A stretch of DNA of 64,000 nt from assembly GCA_914767715.1 (NCBI GenBank), contig OU612074.1, positions 20,198,062-20,262,061 of the forward strand, in the 5' to 3' direction. Both the position numbers and the translations under genes were made by a program. The notes beneath the pieces are model-generated. The model worked only from the letters and a program-made list of their open reading frames with translations, did not search any database and was not told the DNA's origin. This document shows positions 24,751 through 37,695 of this stretch, piece by piece. Numbering within the stretch: position 1 is the stretch's first letter; every line of letters begins with the position of its first letter. The stretch is from Membranipora membranacea. Taxonomy: Eukaryota; Bryozoa; Gymnolaemata; Cheilostomatida; Membraniporidae.

Positions 24751-24790
24751 TGATTAGAAGCATGATAAGGCCTTATCCGATCCTAATCAG
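24751..24790. promoter_or_regulatory. Nested palindrome with GATA and homeodomain-type words
   Basis: GATAAGGCCTTATC is a perfect 14-bp palindrome at 24764-24777. It is enclosed by TGATTAG on the left and CTAATCA on the right, which are homeodomain-like TAAT cores. A regulatory role is only suggested by this symmetry. Confidence 0.35.
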
Positions 24791-24799
24791 CTTTTTAGC

Positions 24800-26920
24800 G
24801 ATAACCAAAATGTTTTAATTTGCAAAACCAAAAAAAACCGTCAGACAAGAGCCAAATTGATGGGGCGAAATTCAGAGTTTAAAGTCTAACGTGGATAGGT
24901 AAACTAAGGCCTGCAATGGTGTGATGCCAAAAAGAGCACATTAGAATATTTGATTAGATGTCTTGGCCAGAAATTTGCATTGGAAAGCACTCCTACGCTA
25001 TACCCGTAGATGATTCACCTGCAAACAGATAATTTGGAGGGTAATGTCTATTGGTCTTGGTTATAGTTCAGGCCACAGAGGACTAAGGGATGTCTATGCA
25101 TAATCTTATTGGTGCCTGTCCAAAGCGGAATTATGCACCATTTGACTTGTTTTATCATGGAAGCCTAAACAAAAAGATTACTGCATATCATAAACCACAG
25201 TGTATTTATCATATAATATAGCAGTAAAACATCAATTTCTACGAGTTTTGAGCATGATGAAGTGCCGATATGACGAATGAAGTAAATTATGATCTCCTTC
25301 AAATTCCAACAGTTTGGTTAACTTGCATAGGAAAGTTATAACTGTCATTATTTGCATAAATATTTTGAATCTGATGATGTTGAATCACTGGTATATTATC
25401 TTTATGAGTCACTATCACCATACGGAGTTCAGATTTTATACATCTGGAGAAGGTTGCAGAGTCCAAAGCCCGTTGGAAATTGTCTGTAACCAATTGTCAT
25501 AGAGCTGTCGAATGTGAATTCTGGCAGCAAATAAAAGATTAACTACAGATGGGATGACAGAGGCGGTATATATGCCATGGTAAGTTTGTTACAGGCACAA
25601 GAGCACTAATCTTTTCCATTTTTAATCCAGATTTATTCGCATTTCATTCAAGCTGTTTATCCATTACCAATACACTCCGCTTTTAAAAAAACAGAATATG
25701 TTTTACATGGCGTGTGGTTTTGCTTAGGGCAGTCTAGGTACCCATAAATCCTGCCTTAGATTTGTTTATGATTATTTGGGTGAGATGTTGTGTCTTGATC
25801 GCTTGCATAATTTATTTACTTTCACGAGGAACGAAGCAGGAAGGCTAAACACCTGACATCTACAGCTTAACTTTCTCACGCTGTGTGTTATGATGACTAA
25901 GTTGTGAATCATATGCGTCTGTCAAAAAACTGCTATATTGGTTATTGATTTATCGAGTAGATTCATGGCTTACAGTTGAATTAAGATGATGCTTGTATTT
26001 GTTCCATATTTTGTAACATTTGTAATTACAGTTTTTGGAATGATATCATAGGTAAAAACCCACAACATGTAAATCTAAGCTCTATAAACTGTCACTAAAC
26101 TCTCTTTAATCATTGGGTAGGTTTATTTTTGTATATTGTATATGTTTTTCTAACAACGGTTTATCCATCTTCATAATGATATGCTAATTTGTCATGTAAG
26201 ATTTCAAGATTTTGAATTCCATATAAGATTACTGCTTCATTAAAATAACATAAATTAACTTACTATCCCAACTCCAACTGATGACTTACTGTATTTGTAG
26301 AGGAATTTAAACCAGTAGGTCAGCTTTATCTGAAGGTCATACCGCACACAACAGATAGATAATCTGCTGTAGTTGTTTAGTGTTTGCGAATTAATTGCAA
26401 TGTTGCTATGTTCTCTCTTTCCTAGACTAAATTCAATGTCTGATCGATACCCTAAGTTTACCCCTCGCCGTAATCCATCATATCCAGCATCAATTCACTA
26501 ACCAAAAGTATTTTATTCACCATCAAATTCACCAATGATGGTCACGCTTTGTTTTCAAGACTCTTACTTTGTAAAAAAAAGCATTTGGTTGACTTGAAGC
26601 TGACTTTTGGGCTTTCTAAAGATAGCATCATAATTGAAGGATTGTATGATAGGAAAGAGGAAGTAACTCCAAAATACAACACATAGGTATACACATATCA
26701 CAATTACACAATCACCCTCCCTGCACAAATGAAGGCAGTATGTTCTATAGGGACTGGTAGGATGGGGAGCTGTGAGAATTGTTAAACTAGTGATTTTATG
26801 TCCCATAGCTGTAGTAAAATATTCACAGGAGGAAAAGTTTTCCTCTCTGGTAAGCAATGATCACAGTTAGTCATGGATTGAGAAAAGAGGCAACTTTGAA
26901 TGCCAATTAGCTCAGGCTTG
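24800..26920. other. Gene-free stretch
   Basis: No gene recognised. It contains the second copy (26812-26839) of the 28-nt word also found at 18313-18340. Confidence 0.5.
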
Positions 26921-26929
26921 ATAGAGGAG

Positions 26930-27015
26930 ATTTATGTCTAGCTAACAGTCTTTTATTCATCTTTGCAATAATTACCACCTTAGCTCGCGAAAGTTGATCA
27001 TAGCTAACATTAAGC
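26930..27015 (-). repeat. TTAGCTAGC repeat family, partial copy
   Basis: On the minus strand: ATGTTAGCTATGATCAAC, then GAGCTAAGGTGGTAATTATTG, then GACTGTTAGCTAGACATAAA. This matches the second half of copy 1, but the hairpin arm has mutated. Confidence 0.6.
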
Positions 27016-27019
27016 CAGC

Positions 27020-29580
27020 ACCAATTAGGCTAAACTTATTGTTAGATAGGATTGGCTCCTCCAAGGTGACCAAAGAAAAAAAATTGTTCTCTAGACTTGG
27101 TCAGTTTGCACTTTTGGTTGAACAACGTACAGGTCACATGATTTCAACTTATCAACCTTTTCAGCTCATCCAGGTGCCTATGATTATTTCTATATCTGTG
27201 ACTCTATGAACACCGACAATCATCATTTCCTGCTCCACCTGTGTGTTGGTTTGTATATCTATTGTTTATACTTCCTATTTGAGGCCTCATCCTGTCTTGT
27301 CATTCTTATTCTCATTTCAATTGATGTCCAATCTGAGCTTCTTATCTATTCAATCTAAGGCAGTGATCATTGTATGAGTATGCATGCATTTGAACAATGA
27401 CAAATCATATTCGGTCCGCTCTTTATTGTCAGAGTTTATTTCTTTTGATTTATGTGGTCATTATTGTCTTCAGTTTTTAGAGCATCGGAATCATTGTGTT
27501 TGATTCAAACTTACATCAATTTAGCCTTGTCAGAGCAACCAGTTCTTTTGTTTTTGTTGCTGTAACAAGGCTTACATTAGAGAGAATTATAGTGGTCACA
27601 TTATGAATGATTATTTCATTCCTGATAGAGGTTAGTAAGTTCTCACCTGGTTTAACACACATAAATAATGCTTGTTTATAGTCCTGATATTCTTTGAGAA
27701 GCCAAGAAATGGGTCCTATTTCTGGCAGGTCCACAGATTTAATAATACTTATGTAGCTGTAGAATAGAATCAGTTGTGATCAAATGCTCTCCCTGACACC
27801 TTTGAATCTGCCGGAGACTCCTTGTATCAACTGACGCGTGCCAACGCCATTGAGCAATGGCCACATTAATACTGTGATACATATAATCCAAATAAACTAT
27901 GTAATCTAAAACTATTAGAAGGTTAGCCCAAGGATGTTTTACATGTTTAAAAATATGATTTAATGTTACTGCTAATCTTAAATCCTAAATTTATGAGCAT
28001 CAAGCATTTTATATCAGCTAATAAACACAAATCAGATCCTCTACCTGAATGTCTTACAACAAAATTTGAGTTTGAACATTGAAAACGTTTTACAATTTCG
28101 CACCACCACAAGCTTTTACCTCAAAATATACAGAGACGATAGCACATGATTCAAGACAGGGAGCTTCCATTGATTTGCTCGATGAAACTTAACAAAGCGC
28201 TGTAAATGCCAGTAAAATGATCACATTCTAGAGGAAATATATTATAATATCAACATAATATTGGTGAACATATAGATTCTTCCACACTGCCGATCTGCTA
28301 CCAAACCTAAACACCACCAGATCTGGCTGTATATTGGAAGCTCCAGCTTCGTCACTGGGCTGTTTTCTTTTCTGTGGCCGCGTAATCAGGCTAGAGAAGC
28401 CCTATTTGCAGGAATTTCATAGCCGACAAGACTACACATTCAAGCATCATTGGCGAAATCTGTCTTAATCTCTGTGATTGGTAGAATCCTAGGCTTGGTT
28501 AGGGATATTAGAAATCTGTTTGCATCTTTTAACCTCACATCTTAAGATTTAACTACACGATTCGAGCCTACATTGTGTGCAGATAATTCAAATTTATCAT
28601 CAGCTACATTTCTATACGTTCCCCAAAGGCCCTCATAACTATTACTTATTACATGCAGGATTAACCCCCTAAATGTGTTGAAAGTATGAGGATGACTGGA
28701 GATTTTGACAATCCATCTTTAAAGTCTTTTCACTGTATGCAGTATGGTGTTTGTAGTACCGTCTTGTCAGATATTGGAAAGGAAGCTGCTAAAGTTTCAT
28801 CACAAATTTTTTAAAATTGTGCAGAGATTCCAAAACTGCTACTGGCATCAAAATGTCCATTCAAAAAAGGTGCCATATTCAAAACTGATAACTGTCTGTA
28901 ATATCAGAGAAATTAAGCGTTTTGGGAGTTGTTTTGTACCGCAATAATAGAGGACAACTCTAAAGTTAGTGAGATACTTCTGGAAGGACTGACCGATAAA
29001 CTAAAACGGATCAGGAGAATTATACATCGAGTTGTACGTGAAGTGTGCCATGGTTTTTTCACTTTCAGAGGGGAGAGACAGATTATCCTACCTCTTGTGT
29101 TTGTGACATGTTTGTGGCCACAATGACATGGTGATTTTGCTGAGCCTGAATTCTTAGAACACTTCAGTTCAGTTCAAATGGAAGCAGATGATATCTTTCT
29201 GATATTCAGCTACTTTTCCGTTTAATCTAGACGAATAGGTCCAATTCAGACACCTTTTCAGGATGTTTTCAGATGAACATCAAAGCAGTGAAATTATTCC
29301 ACAAACCTTCAAAGGGCAGGTTGAGCCCATAATCTGGAGTTAGGTTGCCAATTCAGCAGACAAATCAAAACGTTTCTAGACCTTGTACAGATGCTCAGAT
29401 GACTGAATAACAATTTTTTTCACCACAAAAATTACATGTGATATTTTCAAACAGAAAACATCTGTCCTCAACTTCTCTGAAGGTTGATTAGAAACCTGCC
29501 AATGTTTACAGCACCCATTGAACCTGAGTTTCTTTGTCACAATTTGAATGAGATGAACGAGATGCGAGCGCACAACTCCT
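27020..29580. other. Gene-free stretch
   Basis: No gene, RNA gene or clear transposon recognised. Confidence 0.5.
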
Positions 29581-29589
29581 ACTAGCAGT

Positions 29590-29735
29590 GAGTTGACAAG
29601 ATCAGTGAGCTTGCATGACACTGCCAGGTGATTGGTGTCTCAGGAGCCATAGGTGTGAGTCCTATGTGGGGAGAAATGTTGATTGATTATTCCAGACGCC
29701 ATGACTTTCATGGGTACCTGCTCCTTGTGTGTACT
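29590..29735 (+). repeat. tRNA-related SINE, copy 2 (diverged)
   Basis: Shares CACTGCCAGG, GGTGTC, GGGGAG, TTGATTGATT and CATGGGT, in the same order as the element at 24305. It has the best B-box of the set (AGGTGTGAGTCCTA). Strongly diverged. Confidence 0.4.
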
Positions 29736-30221
29736 TGTGTTCTAGCTGACATGTAGAAATCAGCTTTACACCGAAGCAGACTTAAAAATTTAACAGGAGG
29801 ATTGTATGATGTAGACCTCTATCATGTTTGGTTTCTTCTGAACTAACTTTGGTGTTTGAATATTTCAGCTGGAGCAACATCTAAGACCTTGTGATTTTCC
29901 TATCTTACTATTGAAGCATGTTTCTATCTTCTGGTGATTGGGAGAGGAGATGTTTGAGTGAGATGTGATATGACTACTGGAGCACATCTGTAAGGTGTCG
30001 AGGACTTGCTGGACATGAAGTTTACGCTCGAGCCAATTGACACATCCTTGTATTGATCATTGTGCTGGCCGTACAGATAGAACGGTTTATGCTGGTAACC
30101 AGTTCAGCCTGTTCTCCACTCCGCAACAGCAGTCAATGTTGTCGGCTGTAAATATTGAAGTATTTGTCTCATTTGTGACTAGAACAGACACACCAAGTAG
30201 GGGCAAATAACTATAGTCTAT

Positions 30222-30325
30222 AAAGGGAGTTAAATTTAGCTAGCACTACACTTGGGCTAGCTATGGTCGGAGTCTAAAAATTTTAAAGAGTTTGAGTTGG
30301 ATGTTAGCTTGCCTTGTATGCAGCC
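30222..30325 (+). repeat. TTAGCTAGC repeat family, copy 3
   Basis: GGGAGTTAAATTTAGCTAGC, a 10-nt spacer, then GGCTAGCTATGG. About 55 bp later comes GGATGTTAGCTTGCC. Same organisation as copies 1 and 2. Confidence 0.7.
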
Positions 30326-30329
30326 ATGT

Positions 30330-33300
30330 CTAGCTTGGTTGAAACAGCAAACTTTTCTACACATACCATGCATACTTTTACTCCTCCACAAAACTATCTT
30401 AGTGTTAATCGCTGATTTTGTATTTTTCTTTAAGAGTGGGAGTGAGATGTTCTGTGTCATAAAAAACTGAAAAAAGCTGTTCTTTCCCTTCTCAGTGCTA
30501 CACTTTTCAGCTCTAAAAATCACAGGTCTGTTTTTGAAAGAGCATGCAGCTGAGTATTTGATATACCAAGGAAATTTAATTTGGCTCAAATTTTGCGATA
30601 GTGATAAGTGAGCAATTATTGTAATTGTCTTCTCACTGATGTTTATCAGACAACTCCCATATATAATAAGTTCTTCAGCTACACAAATAGATTATCAGTC
30701 TCATTAACTCCGATATTTGTCTTATTTAGGGACTAGTCACATACAAGAACTCCGGCATAGATAAAATAGCATAATATGAATTTGGAGTTGGCAGAATCCT
30801 GACTGATATCGCACTCACGTTTATAGTCTCCATACCCTGTGATTCCGTGTGAGAAACCTTGATGTTGCTTAGATTTTATTTCCCGTATCAGCGTGGGTCT
30901 ACAGACAGTATATCAATGTGGCACCGAAGCATTTGAGGCCGGATGCCCTTCCTGACACCACCGTGCTCCACCGGGATTTGTACAAGAACCTCTCAATTGA
31001 AATGATCGCAATGATCAGACAAATCCAAACATGTAATCACTCGACCAATGTAGAGAGGCAGATTCAAACAGACATGAATAAATTTCTATTAGTTGGAACT
31101 CACCCACTAAGTAAAATCAATCAGTTTGGTTTGGTTGGGCATAGGGATGAATTGTGACTAAGATATTGACCAAATGAAATCAATGTGAACCGTTTTGGTA
31201 GCTTGAGGTTCACCAGGAAAAACATTGAAAGTTAATCACCCGCATTGAGCTCAAAGACTTTTATCCGCAACGGTCATATCAGAGCACATTCCATGTGGTT
31301 TATTTTTTGAATTTAAAAGATTAATATCCAAGGCCATTTCATCGGACCTATTTAGGAAACATTGTTATTCAGGAATTGCCACTCAATCACATCGTCAGAT
31401 AGGGCATCGACAAAACAAACCAACCTAAAAGCTTCACCAAGCATACATTTAGTGGTATGCAAGTGAATTTGATCAATAATTTACCATCTTTATTATCAAA
31501 TGGAACAACATGCTGGCTGATAATATGAGCGTTAGTCACTTTTAAGTGGAAATCAACCACAAATTATGAATTATTCTTGAATGACTTTTTATATCACCCT
31601 TTATTGTATTTTTTCATTTTTCTGTGTGGTGTTATATATAAATATTCAAATAAAACTAATAAAAATGGAATTTAAATTTTATTGTTTACTTTTTTGATAA
31701 ATAATCACTTTGAAGTTTAAATAAATTTAAATGTGTCAGAAAATATAAATAATAAAAAGAAAAGATCTATGTGAAATAATCGAGAAATCTATTAATTTTT
31801 ATTTGATACTCTCTTGGAGTTGTCACTAATCTAGATTTTTCTGTTTATTCACTACCCTTGGGGGCAGATGTGTCTTAGCCCCCCCCCCCATCAGTGATTA
31901 GAGTGGTGATTCATGATGCATATAGTGGCTAGTTCAATAGACATGTATATGGAAGATCCTCAATGAGTTCCATTGACAAAATAATTGTTGTTGAGTTCTA
32001 CTTTAAATGACCTTCCCTCATCCACTTCCCAAGAATCTGTATCTACTGCAATCAAACTCTATTTGAATATTGCGCCTTGGACATCTCAGACCCGCCCAGA
32101 CATATTCAGATGTGTTCTGTCTGCAAAGCGCACTGAGTATCGGTACAGTTATTATCTCTCTCTTTCATGGGTAACATCGGCAAGTAGCGCTGACATGATC
32201 TTGCCCAGTTAGTTATGCTGTCAATATCTGATCCTCAACAATGGCAGCCAAAATCCACAGATACAGATATTCAGCTTTATGATAAATTCACCTAGCGCAG
32301 TGCCCTATAAAGTTGGTGAACTGCCTCATTCGCCTGTGTTTGCTGCAGCGTTTAAATCTAACTTCAAAAAAATAATTGGTGAGTGTTTGTCATAGTTATC
32401 CGCCCTATGTTATTCATTGGACAACTCCTGTGTACCCTGAATTTGGCAAAAATGTCACAAACACTCATGCAAATTTAAACACTACACTGATCTAAACACT
32501 CAAAATAAATTTAATCTGTATTGGTAGGTAAAACGATTCCTTAAAATTAGAATTGTATCACTTTCCAAGTTTTTCATATATACCGTGACTAATGCAGAAA
32601 GGAGTGTTATGTTGTGTTATGTGAATGTTAACTGATTGGTAACCTTAGTTCCTGCAATGGTAAATCGAATAATATAATGTAGAGTGACATACAGTACTGC
32701 TGCCACGGCTGCAAAGATATGACTGAAGCACTTTCATCTGTTGCTGCTCTTTTCACTGATTGAAAGTCTTGAAGTCAATTATTACATTGTGCTGCTACCA
32801 TGTCGACCATTACGGCACTTATTTTAGTTTTGAAACACACTGCCACCAACTTTCTTTCATATCATAATTTAAGAGCCAGAGCCAAGAAAAAATTCAAGTA
32901 CAAGATGGCCCTCTTGTGTCAATTTAAAAATCTTTTTTTTTTTACAATATTGAATTTTATTAAATACATGACTGATATTATATTTGGTATTAGCATAGTC
33001 AATTGAGTTGATTTGTCATCAAATTTAATTCAATGTAGAAGTGATTGAAATTGCAAAACAAACAAGCAGAATTGACCATGATAACAGGCAACCTTAAATA
33101 ACATGTATAACTTTACAACACAAAATACAGAAACTGACCGTTCAACGCAACATGCACAGACAAACTATCCTGACCTCCTTGATAGAATAACGGAGTTAAA
33201 AAAGTTTAATTGATTATCGCAGATCTTGAGTAATCCCATACAGTTTGGTCAGGTGTAAGATGAGCTACCAAACAGGCATGTAAGATGCTGCAACTTACGT

Positions 33301-33690
33301 CATTTAAGTTACTGCAGATTGTATCTTTCTTCGATCATAACATATGATAATCAACATTGATATGTTTAAAGGTAAAGTGAAATATACTATAAAAATATAT
33401 CACTAAACCTACAATTTTACTAACCTGTTGGTTCAAGGTAACGTTTGCTATCGCATTAAATTACATTGAATTGTCTTTGTTTGCTTTATTGGAGGGTGTT
33501 TTGGTGTGCAGTGTACACTGTACATGTTACAGTTCTACCCCTTTTCATGTATATACCACATGCACTATGTTTTATGGGGACAACCGGTGGAATAATGTGA
33601 GCTTGTGGGGTACAAATGCATTTTTCACACATTTCCAGTCTAATTTCCAAGTAGGCAGGCTTGCTGATTGACACAATCAACCAAAGCTCA
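30330..33690. other. Gene-free AT-rich stretch
   Basis: No gene recognised. Very AT-rich around 31560-31830. C homopolymers occur at about 31879 and, just beyond, at about 33779. Confidence 0.5.
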
Positions 33691-34229
33691 TGGTGCTATG
33701 GAGCGGTTGATAGTGTATATGGCATAATTTGTATCACATGAGACATGGGTTCAAACTCTGATTTTAGATTTATTGTTACCCCCCCCCCCCCCCACAGGCC
33801 CAGCTCCCTCTTGTAGTAGCTCCCATTCGAGCTTGGAGCATACTCATTTGAGCTCCTGGATTTTACTGATTTTGATATATTGGTATATTTGCAAGATAAA
33901 AGGATAAAACTTGTACAAAAGCGAGCATCTATGCATCAGGCACTACTCTCAGGTACTCTCAGGTACAACCATGAGGAGCTCTTGCAGGAGCGACAGCATT
34001 TAGGTATCTCTGACACTCTGAAGGATAAGTTCATTAAAACTGGTATACTTGTTGGCATTGAAAAGCCCCGCAAAAAGCTAAGGAGAGGTACAAAGGGACG
34101 CAGAACGCAGAACTCATCACAACAATTCATCATCTGAAGACTCATTTACACCGAACAATCCTGCAATTAGAGCTACTCATAATAACAATCAGCAGGAAAT
34201 CCCAAACTCAACCCTATCAAGGTATGAAT

Positions 34230-34795
34230 TCCCAAGCATCTTCTACACAAATGCAATGTCATTAAATCTGACAAGAAAAGCTGATATTGAACAGTATGTT
34301 TAAGCCCGGCTTGCTAGCAATAACTGAAAAGGGGCTGACCAATCAAAATGAAGAGAATGCAGAAATGAATAACTATAATCTGTTCACTGCCAATCGCTGC
34401 AATAGTCGAGTAGGTGGAGGCGTTTTTATACATATACGCAGTAGTTTGAATGCGTCAAAAATTGACAGCAAGGTTTCGAAAACAGACTTGGCTGTGTGGG
34501 TTCGAGTCTCAAAACCAAAACAACCCTTCGTGATTATTGGCTGCTTATATCACCCTAAATCCAGATGTAATGAGGACTCAGCTACCACCATTGATTACCT
34601 CATTCCAACCATCGCCAAACTCCAAAATCGCTACAAAAACTCCAAACTCATACTATGTGGAGATTTTAACCACCTTGATATGGATATTGTTCGTGAGGGT
34701 TTAAGCCTCAAAAACTTGTCACCTTTTCCACTAGACAGAGTATGTATTTGGACAACATCCATTCAGACATACTCGAATATTCAAAACAAACAGTA
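34230..34795 (+). pseudogene. LINE endonuclease domain (decayed)
   Basis: Translates to LAITEKGLTNQ, then RVGGGVFIHIRSS, then IGCLYHPKS and ILCGDFNHLDMD. These are the ordered AP-endonuclease blocks of LINE ORF2. The metal-binding GDFN motif is intact. The normal start is disrupted: YTNAMSLNLTRKADIEQYV is read in another frame just upstream (34248-34302), so a frameshift lies near 34300. Confidence 0.8.
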
Positions 34796-35055
34796 AAGCA
34801 GCTTCCACCATTAATCAGCAACGAGGATGATCATTGTTGCATATTCTTGCCATCAAGCTACAAAAAGAAACATATATACAGCTGTAAGACCAAACGCTTG
34901 TATACTCATGATACTATGAAATTATACAACACTGACTGGAGCTCTCTCTACAATGAAGACGATGTCAACAAAAAAGCTGGCATTTTCCACAACTTGCCGA
35001 AGCCCTACAAGATATTGGTGTGACTCCTGACATATTGTGACTTTCTCTCAATTTC

Positions 35056-35754
35056 ATGTCAAGAAGACAGCAATGCGTTAGGATAAAATCTGCAACTTCA
35101 GATTATAGACCGATACACGTAGGGGTTCCACACGGCAAACTCTCAGGGCCAATGTTCTCGTTGACCTTTATTAACTCCTACAGTCCTCCATCAGCTAACT
35201 GTCTAACCATGTACGCCTATGACATAACCTGTTCAACACCTGTCGCCTGCTCCACAGATGATAATCTACAATCTATGTGAGACTGGGGTATCCTGTGGAG
35301 CAGTGAGCATAAGATGACGCTCAATCTAAATAAAACTAAGAGTATGATGCTAACTTTAGGCTGGAATAGCAAACCTCCAACAGTTTTCTCCTCAGTGGAA
35401 ATGGTTACCAGTTGGAAATTTTTGAGAGTTATCATAGATCAGTATTTGAATTTTTATACCCATATTGGCTATGTGCTTGATAAAGCCCAAAAGAAGTTTT
35501 ACAGTCTGCTACAGCTGAAACGTTTTGGTGTGTCTTGTGACAAATTTGTACTTTTTTATGTTGCCAACATACGATCAATCCTTACTTATTGTATTCTTGC
35601 TTTTTTCCTCATGTTAATTGACAGTCAGCTGAAATCTTTGGAACGATTTCAGAAATTGTGCACTAGAATTATTTTACCCCACATAGACGATTATTCTGAG
35701 AGACTATCAGCACTAGCCATTCCTGAGTTAAGACTTCTTAGTGAATCATTTTAG
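35056..35754 (+). pseudogene. LINE reverse transcriptase, 3' half (decayed)
   Basis: Contains the GVPHGKLSGPMF block followed by MYAYDITCS, where active elements have (Y/F)ADD. One catalytic Asp is replaced by Tyr. A TGA interrupts the frame at 35278. Translation resumes with KMTLNLNKTKSM and a thumb-like region ending LERFQKLCTRIILP. This copy cannot encode an active enzyme. Confidence 0.8.
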
Positions 35755-36269
35755 CAGAATCATTTTATCAAGATAGCCAGTAACTGCAGGCATAGGCTCC
35801 ACATGCTGGTCCATGAGAGGCAGTCGTCACAGTATAGACATTCGAGTTGACTGAAGGACAATTTTTTAGTCAAGGCGAATACTGCAAAAACGATGGTGCT
35901 ACAAAATTTTTATGATATCCAATTTTATTTGTTACCGGAGCTCGCCAACTGTTTTATTTAATACCTCAGGGTATTTCAACAGTGGATTATAAATAAATCT
36001 GTAACTTACCTGCGCATAACAATTTAATTATTTGTTACAGAGTGAACAATAACAAATACCACACTTAATCAGGGAGAATAGTGAGTGAATTGCAAATTAA
36101 TCAGACAGACATTGACTGGTGCACTTGGTGTTTTGCAAGCAATCACCTATGCAACAAGAAAAGGCCAGGCTTGCAGTATTAACAACAAGTTACCTATAAT
36201 AGAATTCTTTTTGTTATCTGTATACTTCTAAGAAAACCTCTGTAAATAAATAAATAAATTACCTGAAAC

Positions 36270-37690
36270 AACTTACAGGACAAGGTATATTATGAACCTG
36301 AGGAGAGAGATGAGATACGAGGAAAGAGCTGTTAGCTTAGTTCCAACTGGAACAGGGCAAGGGTAGTTGTTACTAAATGTACTAAATGCATGCTTGACCA
36401 CACAAAAATTCAACCTCTCCATTGATGGAATTAAAATGGCCTGAGTTATCTTTCATTCAAAAACAGTAATTCTGTGCTATAACTCTCGCAAGTCATTGTA
36501 TGCTGTTTAATGAACCGGATTTCCAAATATTTAACAGCGGCTCATTAATTCCTTTGCTCATTTATGTTAAATGATATGACCTCACTCAATTCAAATCACT
36601 ACACATGCAAATCTAGTGTTTGTATCTCAATGTTCTGCTTGAAAATACATAGAGTGACAACTCCAAAATTATGGGTCATGTATAGAATTATTACCCACTG
36701 CATTTGAAATCAATGGCATAGTCATTGAGAGGAACACAGCATACTACATGCCAGTAATCCAACACAGCGACATAAGAAAAACGGTCAAGTCAAATTACAT
36801 TTACCAATAGTGGCTGCAGAATAGAATTGTAATGTAGGTTCGTCGTTCTAGGGGTTTGCTTCCCCTAGACTGATCAATAGAGTGGCTTGAAAAAAAATCA
36901 ATTAGTTCATGTCAGAATTGCTCATTTTGGGTTTCTATTGGAAATTTATATCACTATAATGCTTTGGAGATTTGGGATTAACCCCAGACTCCATAGGAGG
37001 AGCTTACAATACCAAATCTGGTGTTACTTTACATCCTCAAAGATTTTCACCTCCCCTACCATTTTACCTAAACTATGGCCCTGTAAGGTAATGAGACAAC
37101 TGACTGTGTTGAGAAATTACTACAGCTATAAGTTCGAGGGCTCAAAAAGTGCTGGGATTACTGGCAGTAGCATTTCATTACCAACCACTCTGCCTTCTCA
37201 GTGAAAAAAAAAGGAAGGGAATGTGGCTGATAACTAATGCTCCGACCAGCTCTCCCTGCACGGATTAAGTGCTTAGACCATGCAACTATTGATGGTCTTA
37301 TGGTGGCATGTCCCGTTCAGAGGATATGTATTAATTCTGATGAATTGCTTGGTATTTGTTTATTTTTATGTATGGTGATAGAGTAAGAGACATTTATGAG
37401 CAGGGACAATACAAATTATATAATGAGGAAAAGAAAAATCAATCTCTTGAGAAAATAGATAAATTCCTCAAATGTTGAAATTGTTGCAAGGAGTATTTAC
37501 ATGATATCGAACTTTAAGTGAGTTGGCGATCACAGTATTATTGTAGGATAACTGTGCTCTGTTTTATCATACAATATGATGTGTGGCTTAAAAGACATAC
37601 AGAGCAGCCAAATATCCCACCAAACAACTGCGAGTAATATTGTTGAAAACAGATCAAATGATTAATGATGATTTTCTCGGTCGTTTAGAG
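36270..37690. other. Gene-free stretch and probable 3' flank of the EGF/Ig gene
   Basis: No coding sequence recognised. On the minus strand an AATAAA (plus-strand TTTATT at 37359-37364) lies about 330 bp after the stop of the EGF/Ig gene and could be its poly(A) signal. Confidence 0.4.
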
Positions 37691-37695
37691 TCCAG

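Larger units (their letters stand above)
33880..36265 (+). mobile_element. Inactive CR1/Jockey-like LINE retrotransposon
   Basis: A plus-strand non-LTR element decayed by frameshifts and stops. An upstream open frame (33880-34137) may be the end of ORF1. An apurinic-endonuclease domain follows, then the 3' half of a reverse transcriptase and a C-terminal region. The 3' end carries TGTAAATAAATAAATAAAT at about 36243-36262, a typical simple-repeat LINE tail. The fingers and palm of the RT are missing between about 35023 and 35056, indicating an internal deletion. Confidence 0.8.

Noticed and set aside
33740-33765. tRNA B-box (GGGTTCAAACTCTG)
   Set aside because: No credible A-box or cloverleaf upstream, and no second copy in the window.
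37000-37690. Kinase or transmembrane exon after the Ig domains
   Set aside because: No open frame with kinase motifs or a hydrophobic helix was found on the minus strand. The terminal exon has its own stop and no donor at the end of the last Ig strand.
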